This document shows positions 23,238-31,125 of a stretch of 31,125 bases of DNA, piece after piece. Both the position numbers and the translations under genes were made by a program. The stretch spans positions 1-31,125 of the forward strand of contig NZ_LMOM01000022.1 in the NCBI RefSeq assembly GCF_001424185.1. The letters are read 5' to 3'. The DNA is from Deinococcus sp. Leaf326 (GTDB taxonomy: Bacteria; Deinococcota; Deinococci; Deinococcales; Deinococcaceae). The notes under the pieces were generated by a model. The model was not told the origin of the DNA, did no database searches, and worked only from the letters and a program-made list of their open reading frames with translations. Within the stretch, counting starts at the first letter, position 1. The number at the start of each line of letters is the position of its first letter.

Positions 23238-23288
23238 AGAGTACCCGTATTCGGCTGACATGTCAAATATATTTGACATGTCAGCCGA
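23238..23288 (-). promoter_or_regulatory. Promoter with 38-bp perfect palindrome
   Basis: Positions 23251-23288 form a perfect palindrome with 19-base arms. Each arm contains the shorter palindrome TGACATGTCA (23256-23265 and 23274-23283). On the minus strand TTGACA (23266-23261) lies 17 bases before TACTCT (23243-23238), so the -35 box is inside the palindrome. A repressor binding both sites would block the promoter, most simply the XRE protein encoded downstream. Confidence 0.75.
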
Positions 23289-23315
23289 TTTGGAGAAACT
23301 GGTGTGGTGGCCGGC

Positions 23316-23528
23316 CTAGGCGCAGGCCAGCAGTTGTCCGTCGCGGGCGCGCAACTCAAAGCCCGCCCCTGGCCGCGCCCGCATCCAGATCAGGGCGCCG
23401 ATGAGGTCGTCGGTCTCACGCACGACTTCCGGTGCTCCGGGGGCGGGCAGCACCACACGGTACTCGTGGGCCTCGGCGGGGGGCGTCCAGCGCTCGCCGC
23501 CGTCTTCCTTGACGAATGCTCTCGACAT
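23316..23528 (-). CDS. Small conserved-type protein (70 aa)
   Basis: The peptide begins MSRAFVKEDGGERWTPPAEA and ends GFELRARDGQLLACA. The MSRAFVKE start is shared with small proteins I have seen associated with GreA-type factors, but I cannot name the family. On the minus strand CAGACT lies 6 bases before the ATG, close to the leaderless TAGACT pattern. The same frame is open far upstream, through the antisense of the protease gene, but only this C-terminal part looks like protein. Confidence 0.6.
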   Translation of the reverse strand: MSRAFVKEDGGERWTPPAEAHEYRVVLPAPGAPEVVRETDDLIGALIWMRARPGAGFELRARDGQLLACA

Positions 23529-23557
23529 CTCCGCAGTCTGCGCGCCGCGGCTGCGGT

Positions 23558-24673
23558 TCAGGTGGGCGAGCAGGGGTCGCCGCTTGAGGGAGTGTTGAGG
23601 TCCTGCACGCTGCGCCGCGCCGCCAGCGTGAGCTGCACCTCGCGCCGCTCCTCGCCGCGCAGCACGCTCAGGCGCACCGTGTCGCCGATCCGCCGGCGCT
23701 GCACCTGCGTGATGAAGGCGTCGGCGTCGGGAGTGCTCACGCCGTTCACGCTCAGGATGGCGTCGCCCAGCCCCGTCAGGTTGCCCTCGGCGTCGGCCCG
23801 GCAGCCGCGCAGGCCGGCGCGCTCGGCGGGGCTGTTGCGGGCCACACGCAGCACCACCGCGCCGGGCGGGTCGGTCAGGCCGCTGTGGTTGGAGTCGAAG
23901 ACGAGGCCCACGACCGGGGTATCGCGTTGTTCGCCGGCGCGCAGCCCGGCGATCAGGGCGTTGCCCTCGGTGACGGGCACGGCGTAGCTCGTGCGGGTCT
24001 GCCCGTTGCTGTCCTGGCGCACGTAGCTCACCACCCCAATGGCCTGCCCGTTGCCGTCGACGATCGGGCCGCCGCTGTCGCCGGGAGCCAGAGGGGCTGT
24101 CATCTCCAGCGTGCCCTGCGGAAAGTCGGCGCGCCCGGACGAGACGTTCAGGCGCAGCAGCCGCCCGCGCCGGGGCTGCAGGAAGTCGCCGCCGCTGTTG
24201 CCGATGGCCAACACCGTCTCGCGTACGCGCGGCGCGCGGGTGGCAAGGTTCAGGTAGGGAAAATTGCCACCGCCGCGCACCTGGAGCAGGGCCACGTCGG
24301 CCGCCGCGTCGAAGGCCGTGACCTGCGCGCGGTATGAGCGGCCCGACAGCGTGGTGATCCGGAACAGCTGGCCGTCGCTGACCACGTGGTAGGCCGTCAG
24401 CAGTTGCCCGGCGTCGTTGATGAAAAAGCCGGTGCCGATGCCCCCGGTCCCGGTCCGGGCATTGAGGCTCTCGACCCGCACGGTGGCCGGACGGGTCTTC
24501 TCGAATAGCGCCAGCGTCTCGGGAGGCAACTCGCCGGGCAACGCCGGGGCCGCACTGGGGGACGGCAGCCGCAGCAGGTTCGGCACGCTGTCTTCGGGCG
24601 CGATCAGGGGCAGCAGGTAGGCCACGCCGGACAGCAGCAGCAGGACGGGAAGCCAGGGCGAGAAGCGGCGCAC
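23558..24673 (-). CDS. HtrA/DegP-type serine protease with PDZ domain
   Basis: The 371-residue protein has an N-terminal signal anchor (WLPVLLLLSGVAYLLPLI), a trypsin-like protease domain and one PDZ domain. The catalytic triad is His96 (LLTAYHVVSD), Asp126 (AAADVALLQV) and Ser200 (APLAPGDSGGPI). The PDZ domain covers about 265-355, with GAVVLRVARNSPAERAGLRG as the ligand groove. It should act in the cell envelope in protein quality control. The start is a GTG, supported by TAGACT 6 bases upstream and no Shine-Dalgarno sequence. Two Cys residues (in LRGCRAD and GDPCSPT) might form a disulfide. Confidence 0.9.
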   Translation of the reverse strand: MRRFSPWLPVLLLLSGVAYLLPLIAPEDSVPNLLRLPSPSAAPALPGELPPETLALFEKTRPATVRVESLNARTGTGGIGTGFFINDAGQLLTAYHVVSDGQLFRITTLSGRSYRAQVTAFDAAADVALLQVRGGGNFPYLNLATRAPRVRETVLAIGNSGGDFLQPRRGRLLRLNVSSGRADFPQGTLEMTAPLAPGDSGGPIVDGNGQAIGVVSYVRQDSNGQTRTSYAVPVTEGNALIAGLRAGEQRDTPVVGLVFDSNHSGLTDPPGAVVLRVARNSPAERAGLRGCRADAEGNLTGLGDAILSVNGVSTPDADAFITQVQRRRIGDTVRLSVLRGEERREVQLTLAARRSVQDLNTPSSGDPCSPT

Positions 24674-24679
24674 CCGCAG

Positions 24680-24685
24680 AGTCTA
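24680..24685 (-). promoter_or_regulatory. Leaderless -10 box of the HtrA-type gene
   Basis: TAGACT on the minus strand ends 6 bases before the GTG start codon, the third exact copy of this hexamer and spacing in the window. Confidence 0.5.
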
Positions 24686-24792
24686 GGGCGGGTGCCCGCG
24701 CGACAACGTGCGGGAAGGCCCAGAGGACATGGCCCCCCAGATGGGTCAACGCTGCCCGAAGACCCGTGAGAAGATCGTGGGCAGAAGACCCT

Positions 24793-25188
24793 ATGAAAAG
24801 ACTGCCTTCCACTGCACTGCTGCTGGCCCTGCTCGCCCCGGCGCTGAATGCCTGCGCCCCCACCCTGAGCAGCGCCACGCTGGCCCTGTCGCCCGCCTCG
24901 CTGCAACTGCGCCAGGGGAGCAGGGCCACAGTGCGGGTGGTTTTCCAGCGCTACGTATACGGCGACGAGGCTCTGGAGGGGTACAGGCTGTTCGTCTTCG
25001 GCAGCGGGCAGGGGGGCCTGCGTATCCTCGACGCCACGGCCGCTTTGAAGGCCCGCGACACGGCCACCTTCACGGTCGAGGCGGCGCGCAACGCGGACCT
25101 GGGACGGCAACGTGTGGTTGTGATGGTGTCGGACCCCAGGGGCAAAGGCAATCTCCAGAGGACACTGGAACTCAACGTGGTCCCCTGA
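24793..25188 (+). CDS. Putative lipoprotein with Ig-like domain
   Basis: The 131-residue protein starts with a lipoprotein signal (MKRLPSTALLLALLAPALNA then Cys, lipobox LNAC). The mature part looks like a single beta-sandwich (SLQLRQGSRATVRVVFQRYV, then ATFTVEAARNADLGRQRVVV and a final LELNVVP). No enzyme motif is visible. It is expected to be anchored on the outside of the cytoplasmic membrane. The ATG at 24793 gives a clean signal peptide; an upstream start at 24766 would put charged residues in front of it. Confidence 0.75.
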   Translation: MKRLPSTALLLALLAPALNACAPTLSSATLALSPASLQLRQGSRATVRVVFQRYVYGDEALEGYRLFVFGSGQGGLRILDATAALKARDTATFTVEAARNADLGRQRVVVMVSDPRGKGNLQRTLELNVVP

Positions 25189-25242
25189 CGCCAGCGCCCG
25201 CAGGTGTCCGTCCGGGGGCCGGGCGCGCTAGCCTGGGCGCGT

Positions 25243-25719
25243 ATGGCGTGCTGGCTGCTGAAATCCGAACCCGACGTGTTCGGCTACCCCGATCTTGTGC
25301 GTGCCGGGCGCGAAGCCTGGAACGGGGTGCGCAACTACCAGGCCCGCAATTTCTTGCGCCAGATGCGGGAGGGCGACCTGTGTCTCTTCTACCACTCGAA
25401 CGCCCGCCCCAGCGGCGTGGCGGGCGTGGCGCGGGTGGTACGTGCCGCCTATCCCGACGATCTGCAGTTCGATCCGGGCAGTCCCTACCACGATCCGCGC
25501 AGCGACCCCGTCGCCCCGCGCTGGAGCATGGTGGACGTGGTGCCGGTCGCCGCTCTGCCGCGCGTGGTGCCGCTGGAGACCCTGCGCGCCCTGCCGGAGT
25601 GGCAGGATTCGCCGCTGGTGCGCAAGGGCACCCGCCTGAGTGTGCTGCCGGTAACCCCCGAACAGGTCCGCGCCGCCCTGAGTGCCGGGGGAGGAGACCC
25701 AGACCTGACCTGTCCCTGA
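25243..25719 (+). CDS. EVE-domain protein
   Basis: The 158-residue protein is a single EVE domain, a relative of the PUA/YTH fold that recognises modified bases. Signature segments are CWLLKSEPDVFGYPDL, then EAWNGVRNYQARNFLRQMRE, GDLCLFYHSNARPSGVAGVA and PRWSMVDVVPVAALPRVVPL. In bacteria such proteins often occur in metabolic or restriction contexts; here the neighbours are a lipoprotein and thyX. TAGCCT lies 8 bases before the ATG, again without a ribosome site. Confidence 0.88.
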   Translation: MACWLLKSEPDVFGYPDLVRAGREAWNGVRNYQARNFLRQMREGDLCLFYHSNARPSGVAGVARVVRAAYPDDLQFDPGSPYHDPRSDPVAPRWSMVDVVPVAALPRVVPLETLRALPEWQDSPLVRKGTRLSVLPVTPEQVRAALSAGGGDPDLTCP

Positions 25720-25775
25720 ACCCGGCTTCAGCAGAGTGTCACGGTTCTGTTAGACCGGGCAGGGCATAGTGGCGT

Positions 25776-25889
25776 ATGGAACTGCTGCTGGCTGCCCTGG
25801 CGACGCTCACCGCACTTCTGCTCGCTTCGCGGCAGACTGCTCCCCGCAAGTATGCGCGGGTGCCAGTGCGCCACAACTCCAGACGCTGA
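25776..25889 (+). CDS. Putative 37-aa single-span membrane peptide
   Basis: The frame encodes MELLLAALATLTALLLASRQ followed by a basic tail (TAPRKYARVPVRHNSRR). A hydrophobic helix followed by Arg/Lys is a typical small membrane protein with the tail in the cytoplasm. CATAGT lies 5 bases before the ATG and a stem-loop follows 54 bases after the stop. It is too short for normal gene finding, and only comparison could confirm it. Confidence 0.5.
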   Translation: MELLLAALATLTALLLASRQTAPRKYARVPVRHNSRR

Positions 25890-25942
25890 ACCTCCTCCTG
25901 CGGGCCAGTTCCTCCCTCCTTTCTGGTCCGTCCTCCCAAATC

Positions 25943-25972
25943 GCCGCCGGTCTCCCTCCCAGGGCCGGCGGC
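25943..25972 (+). terminator. Hairpin between the small peptide gene and thyX
   Basis: An 8-bp GC stem (GCCGCCGG and CCGGCGGC) with a 14-base loop is followed by TTCTCCT. It may end the transcript of the 37-codon gene before the thyX promoter (TACAGT, 26022-26027). Confidence 0.4.
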
Positions 25973-26035
25973 TTCTCCTGGCCGCTCCGTGCGGTGTGGG
26001 CCTGGAGGGTTCTCCGCGCGGTACAGTGACCGATT

Positions 26036-26740
26036 GTGACTGACGCCGACCACCCCTCCCTGACGCTCTTTCCCCTGGGTGACGACCTGGGCAGCGTGTC
26101 GCTCGTGCAGCACGTGGGCGACGACAAGATGATCGTGAACGCGGCCCGCGTCTCCTTCGGCGGCGACAACCTGGCCCCCCTGGACGGCAAGGACGAGCGG
26201 CTGATCCGTTACCTGCTGCGCCATCACCACGGCAGCCCCTTCGAGCACAACCTCGTGACGTTCAAGGTGGTGTGCCCGATCTTCGTGGACCGGCAGATGG
26301 TCCGCCACCGGGTAGGGGTCGCCAAGAACGAGATCAGTGGCCGCTACGTCGAGATGCAGGAGCGCAACTTCACGCCGCCCCAGTTCCGCAAGCAGGCGCC
26401 CAGCAACCGGCAGGCCAGCGTGGAGGACGACGGCACGCTGGATCAGGAGGCCGCCGCCCGCGTGTGGGCAGACGCGTGGCGCGGGGCATACGGCGCCTAT
26501 CAGGAGCTGCTGGCGCTGGGCGTGACGCGCGAGCAGGCGCGCGGCGTGCTGCCGCAGTCGCTCTATACCGAGTCGTACTACACCTTCAACGTCCGCAGCC
26601 TGCTGCACTTCCTGGGTCTACGCGACCATGCGGGCGCGCAGTTCGAGACCCGGCAGTTCGCCCGCGCGATGGGCGAACTGGCCGAGCCGCTGTTCCCGGT
26701 GACCTTCCGCGAGTGGAGAAGCCTGAACGCCGGCGAATAA
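26036..26740 (+). CDS. thyX: Flavin-dependent thymidylate synthase ThyX
   Basis: The 234-residue protein makes dTMP from dUMP using FAD, NADPH and methylenetetrahydrofolate. Family features are MIVNAARVSFG, the LLRHHHGSPFEHNLVTFKVV strand-helix and the signature beginning Arg90-His91-Arg92. The usual ThyX motif is RHR, seven residues, Ser. Here it reads RHRVGVAKNEISGRY, with eight residues before Ser101 and no Ser at the earlier conserved place. The later LPQSLYTESYYTFNVRSLLH matches the family end. The GTG start lies 8 bases after a TACAGT -10 box. Confidence 0.9.
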   Translation: MTDADHPSLTLFPLGDDLGSVSLVQHVGDDKMIVNAARVSFGGDNLAPLDGKDERLIRYLLRHHHGSPFEHNLVTFKVVCPIFVDRQMVRHRVGVAKNEISGRYVEMQERNFTPPQFRKQAPSNRQASVEDDGTLDQEAAARVWADAWRGAYGAYQELLALGVTREQARGVLPQSLYTESYYTFNVRSLLHFLGLRDHAGAQFETRQFARAMGELAEPLFPVTFREWRSLNAGE

Positions 26741-26750
26741 GGTGTGACGG

Positions 26751-26786
26751 GAGTGGGGCCAGGGGACCGGATTCCTGGCCCCGCTC
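26751..26786. terminator. Hairpin between convergent thyX and oligopeptidase B genes
   Basis: A stem of up to 13 bp (GAGTGGGGCCAGG and CCTGGCCCCGCTC, one G-T pair) lies just after the thyX stop and just before the stop of the convergent gene. It lacks a T-run on either side, so it may act as a shared RNA 3' end rather than a classical terminator. Confidence 0.5.
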
Positions 26787-26791
26787 TCCGA

Positions 26792-28849
26792 TTACAACTG
26801 GCCTTCTACGGCCGCGAGGGCGAAGGCGTACTCCTCGGCCGTCTCGTTCAGCGCGTCGTAGCGGCCGCTGGAGCCGCCGTGGCCCGCGCCCATGTTCGTC
26901 TTGAGCACGAGTTCGCCGCTGCCTTCCTGCCTTAGCGTGCGCAGCCGGGCCACGTACTTGGCCGGTTCCCAGTACGCCACGCGTGGGTCGTTCAGGCCGG
27001 TAGACACGAAGAGGTGCGGGTAGGTCGCCGCCTTCAGGTTATCGTAGGGCGAGTAGGCGCGCATGTCGGCGTAGGCCGCCGCCTCGTTGGGGTTGCCCCA
27101 CTCGTCGTACTCGCCCGTGGTCAGGGGGATGGAGTCGTCGAGCATGGTCGAGAGCACGTCCACGAAGGGCACGCCCACGAAGGCCGCCCGGAAGAGGTCG
27201 GGGCGCAGGTTCAACACAGTGCCCATAAGCAGCCCGCCTGCGCTGCGGCCCATCGCCACGAGGTCGCCCGCCACCCCCGAGGCGCGCAGGTGTTCGCCCG
27301 CCGCCACGTAGTCGGTGAAGGTGTTCATCTTGTGCGAGAGGCGCCCGGCGTCGTACCAGCGCCGCCCGAGTTCCGAGCCGCCCCGGATGTGCGCGATGGC
27401 CCACACCCAGCCCCGGTCGAGCAGCGGCAGCCGGGACATGGAAAAGCCGGGGTCCATCGGCGCGCCGTAGCTGCCGTAACCGTACAGGAGGGTGGGGGCG
27501 GGCAGGGCCGTGTCCCTGCGCCGCACCAGACTGAGCGGCACACGCTCGCCGTCGGGCGCCGTCGCCCAGACCTGCTCGGCGACGTACTGCGCGGGGTCGT
27601 AGTTCGGCACCGGGGTCGCCTTCACCAGCCGGGTCTCCAGCGTCTCCAGGTCGAGGTCGAGGTGCTCGGCAGGGCGCGTCAGGCTCGTGTAGAGGATGCG
27701 GGCCACTCCGGTGCCGTACTCGCGGTTCGCCCCGATACGGACCGTGTAGCTCGCTTCGGGAAAGACGACTGCGCGCGCCTCGCCGTAGCCCTGGGGCGTG
27801 CGGGGCAGTACCCACAGCCGCGTGAACCCGCCCTCGCGCCCCGCGAGCAGCAGGTGCGAGCGGAACAGGTGAAAGCCGGTGAGGTAGCGCCCGGGGCTGT
27901 AGGGCAGCACGGCCTCGGCGTCCGCCAGGGTGGCGCCCTCCCGCTTGGGCAGGCGCATGAGCGCGAACTCGGAGGCGCCGCCCGCGTTCGTGAGCAGCAG
28001 CCAGTGGTCGCCGCCGTCGGTCAACAGGGGCACCTCGGTGCCGCGCTCGCGGGCCAGCACGGGGGTGGGCCGGGCCTGGGGGTCGCGGACGCCGAGCGCC
28101 CACCACTCCTGCGCCATGTTGGCCTCGCTGGCGATGAGCACCGTCTCGCCGTTTTCCGCGAGGGCTGCTCCAGCGCGGAAGGTCGGGTCGTCCTCGCGGA
28201 ACAGCAGGTCGTCGCCCGCCTGCGGCTGCCCCAGCCGGTGCCGCCAGACCCGGTCGGGGCGCTGCGTGGCGTCGTCGGTGCCGTAGATCAGGGTGTCGTC
28301 GCCTGCCCAGGCCAGGGTCCAGCCGCTCAGGCCCGTCAGCGGGGGCTCGGTCAGTTCGCCGGTCCGGGTGTCGAGCACGCGCAGCTCGAACACCTCCTGC
28401 CCGGTCGTGTCGAGGAGGTACGCCCACAGGTGTCCGTCGGGGCTGGGACGCGCGGCGTAGACCCAGACGTTGGCGTGGCCCTCGCGCGCCTTCAGGGCAT
28501 TGAGGTCGAGCAGCACCTCGTCCTCGCCGCCCTGCGCCGGCCGCCGCAGGAAGATGGGATGCGGCTGTCCCGCCGCCGTCCGGGTGAAGTACAGCCAGTC
28601 GCCTTCGCGCACGGGGGGCTGGTCGTCGTCCTCCTGCACATGCGAGAGCAGCTCGGCGTAGATAGCTGCCTGCGTGCCGCGCAGGGGGTCCATGACCCCG
28701 GCTAGGTAGGCGTTTTCGCCCTCCAGGTACTCCAGCACCTCGGGGTCGGCCCGGCCCTGCGTCTTGAGCCAGTGGTAGTCGTCGGGCCGGTCCTCGCCGT
28801 GAAGGCTGTGCGTGACCGGTTTGCGGGCCGCCTGTGGAGGTGTGGACAT
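26792..28849 (-). CDS. Oligopeptidase B / prolyl oligopeptidase-family peptidase
   Basis: The 685-residue protein has an N-terminal seven-bladed propeller (about 70-410) and a C-terminal alpha/beta hydrolase domain of family S9A. The catalytic Ser lies in MGRSAGGLLMG (about 536), the Asp in STGLNDPRVAYWEP (about 621) and the His in MGAGHGGSSGR (about 658). SYGAPMDPGFSMSRLPLLDR and AIAHIRGGSELGRRWYDAGR are typical of oligopeptidase B, which cleaves short peptides after Lys or Arg in the cytoplasm. The start at 28849 is chosen because TACGCT lies 6 bases upstream and the first residues are family-like (KPVTHSLHGEDRPDDYHWLK); an open frame continuing to 28987 is noncoding. Confidence 0.9.
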   Translation of the reverse strand: MSTPPQAARKPVTHSLHGEDRPDDYHWLKTQGRADPEVLEYLEGENAYLAGVMDPLRGTQAAIYAELLSHVQEDDDQPPVREGDWLYFTRTAAGQPHPIFLRRPAQGGEDEVLLDLNALKAREGHANVWVYAARPSPDGHLWAYLLDTTGQEVFELRVLDTRTGELTEPPLTGLSGWTLAWAGDDTLIYGTDDATQRPDRVWRHRLGQPQAGDDLLFREDDPTFRAGAALAENGETVLIASEANMAQEWWALGVRDPQARPTPVLARERGTEVPLLTDGGDHWLLLTNAGGASEFALMRLPKREGATLADAEAVLPYSPGRYLTGFHLFRSHLLLAGREGGFTRLWVLPRTPQGYGEARAVVFPEASYTVRIGANREYGTGVARILYTSLTRPAEHLDLDLETLETRLVKATPVPNYDPAQYVAEQVWATAPDGERVPLSLVRRRDTALPAPTLLYGYGSYGAPMDPGFSMSRLPLLDRGWVWAIAHIRGGSELGRRWYDAGRLSHKMNTFTDYVAAGEHLRASGVAGDLVAMGRSAGGLLMGTVLNLRPDLFRAAFVGVPFVDVLSTMLDDSIPLTTGEYDEWGNPNEAAAYADMRAYSPYDNLKAATYPHLFVSTGLNDPRVAYWEPAKYVARLRTLRQEGSGELVLKTNMGAGHGGSSGRYDALNETAEEYAFALAAVEGQL

Positions 28850-28855
28850 GCGCCG

Positions 28856-28861
28856 AGCGTA
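28856..28861 (-). promoter_or_regulatory. Leaderless -10 box of the oligopeptidase gene
   Basis: TACGCT on the minus strand ends 6 bases before the ATG, identical in sequence and spacing to the box of the nitrilase-like gene. Confidence 0.5.
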
Positions 28862-29092
28862 GCAGGGGAGGGCCTGTGGAGCGTGACCTGTGGAGAAAAG
28901 CGAAGCCCAGCCGGGTCGCTGGGTGAACACGTCAGCGTTTCTACCGCTGCGGTCCCCCCGAAGGCCGTCGTGCGGGGGGCGGACCATGCCAAGTGGAGAT
29001 CTCCAGCCCCGAACTCAGCCGTCACGCTGCAAAGCAGAGCGGCCCCCTGCTTCTGGAACAACTCCTGCACGGGGTAACGCCAAGCTCCCCCT

Positions 29093-29111
29093 GGGAGTAG
29101 GGAGGGGAGGG
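29093..29111 (+). other. G-quadruplex-type motif downstream of ilvA
   Basis: Four runs of at least three G are separated by loops AGTA, A and A on the plus strand, 21 bases beyond the ilvA stop. The complementary C-rich strand is the one read with ilvA. The rest of 28862-29131 shows no gene I can support. Confidence 0.5.
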
Positions 29112-29131
29112 AGGAAAACAGATCTAACCCT

Positions 29132-30685
<1,554 letters not shown>

Positions 30686-30704
30686 GGTCGGGGCCTCCGG
30701 GGCG

Positions 30705-30733
30705 AAAGAAAAACCCCCGCGTCTGGGCGGGGG
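30705..30733 (-). terminator. Terminator in the ilvA leader, candidate attenuator
   Basis: CCCCCGC and GCGGGGG (30727-30733 with 30714-30720 on the minus strand, 6-base loop) followed by TTTTTCTTT form a strong intrinsic terminator. It ends 7 bases before the ilvA ribosome site and lies after a short leader frame. A terminator in this position must be bypassed for ilvA to be expressed. Confidence 0.7.
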
Positions 30734-30755
30734 CAACGTGGCAGCGCGTGGGCCG

Positions 30756-30800
30756 TCAGGTGAAGTCCCCGAGTCGGCCCGTAATTCGCGCGGCGGTCAT
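30756..30800 (-). CDS. Candidate ilvA leader peptide (14 aa)
   Basis: The frame encodes [14 protein letters not shown], with three Thr, one Ile and one Leu codon. Its ATG lies 7 bases after TATGCT (30813-30808), a leaderless -10 box. Part of the frame (30775-30780) can pair with 30750-30755 just after the stop, so a stalled ribosome could change folding ahead of the terminator. The enrichment for branched-chain codons is modest. Confidence 0.45.
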   Translation of the reverse strand: MTAARITGRLGDFT

Positions 30801-30894
30801 GGGGCGCAGCATAGGTCGGGGCCGCGCAGGGAGCGCGCAGCACGGGTAGACAAGGTGCGCGCGGGGCGGCGCTGTCCGGGTCGTCCTCATAAAC

Positions 30895-30915
30895 CTTGAC
30901 TGGGGTATACTCAAG
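30895..30915. promoter_or_regulatory. HAIR operator of hspR
   Basis: CTTGACT, 7 bases, ACTCAAG matches the HspR-associated inverted repeat (CTTGAGT, N7, ACTCAAG) with one mismatch. TATACT (30906-30911), the likely -10, overlaps the right half. The position just before the hspR start indicates autoregulation. Confidence 0.85.
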
Positions 30916-30921
30916 AGAGGT

Positions 30922-31125
<204 letters not shown>

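Noticed and set aside
23251..23288. Radiation/desiccation response motif (DdrO operator)
   Set aside because: The palindrome core TGACATGTCA does not match the TTATGT-type half-sites of that motif, and the neighbour is an XRE regulator of its own.
23529..24929. Long minus-strand frame extending upstream from the 70-residue gene through the HtrA-type protease gene
   Set aside because: The upstream part overlaps the protease gene in another frame and is low-complexity. Only the last 70 codons look real.
28850..28987. N-terminal extension of the oligopeptidase
   Set aside because: It lies upstream of the leaderless -10 box and has no similarity to the family start.

Overview
The window looks like a chromosome segment of a Deinococcus species. 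The flanks are very GC-rich. They carry an OmpR-type regulator and sensor kinase, ArgR, CoaBC, RlmB, ThyX, an oligopeptidase B, IlvA and an HspR-like repressor behind a HAIR operator. Many host genes start 6 to 8 bases after a TANNNT -10 box with no Shine-Dalgarno sequence, which is the leaderless pattern known from Deinococcus. The species cannot be named from sequence alone.

Layout. Positions 1-7374 hold a class III cyclase-like protein, the two-component pair, argR, coaBC, an unknown gene and a nitrilase-like protein whose nucleophile is Ser instead of Cys. Positions 7346-7629 hold a tRNA promoter and two serine tRNAs (UGA, GCU). Positions 7577-18160 are an integrated element of about 10.5 kb, lower in GC, bounded by a perfect 98-bp direct repeat that runs from the tRNA-Ser(GCU) anticodon arm into a broken tRNA-Arg. 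Positions 18380-31125 return to host sequence: a degenerate GGDEF-EAL protein, rlmB, an aldose epimerase, an XRE regulator with a 38-bp perfect palindrome in its promoter, an HtrA-type protease, a lipoprotein, an EVE-domain protein, thyX, oligopeptidase B, ilvA with a possible attenuator leader, and the start of hspR.

The element has four parts. (1) A leftward operon of unknown genes (139, 96, 252, 69 and 146 codons, plus a 78-codon HTH gene), mostly joined by overlapping stop and start codons. (2) A replication module: excisionase-like gene, a previously hidden 42-codon gene and a Prim-Pol/SF3-helicase gene, linked by ATGA overlaps. Downstream of it lie twelve AGGGCGA heptamers arranged with near-perfect mirror symmetry about position 10529, a strong candidate for its replication origin. 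(3) A tyrosine integrase whose stop overlaps the start of a DNA methyltransferase gene. (4) A PD-(D/E)XK-type nuclease with an upstream controller-like XRE protein, convergent with the methyltransferase, forming a probable type II restriction-modification system. A small membrane protein, a structured intergenic RNA candidate and a YjzC-like protein fill the right end. No capsid, portal, large terminase or conjugation genes are visible, so a phage-satellite-like or plasmid-like integrative element fits better than a complete prophage.

The most unusual observations are the mirror-symmetric heptamer array, the truncated tRNA-Arg copies at both junctions, the split restriction-modification layout with the methyltransferase tied to the integrase, the 38-bp palindrome in front of a regulator with no clear start codon, and the candidate ilvA attenuator.
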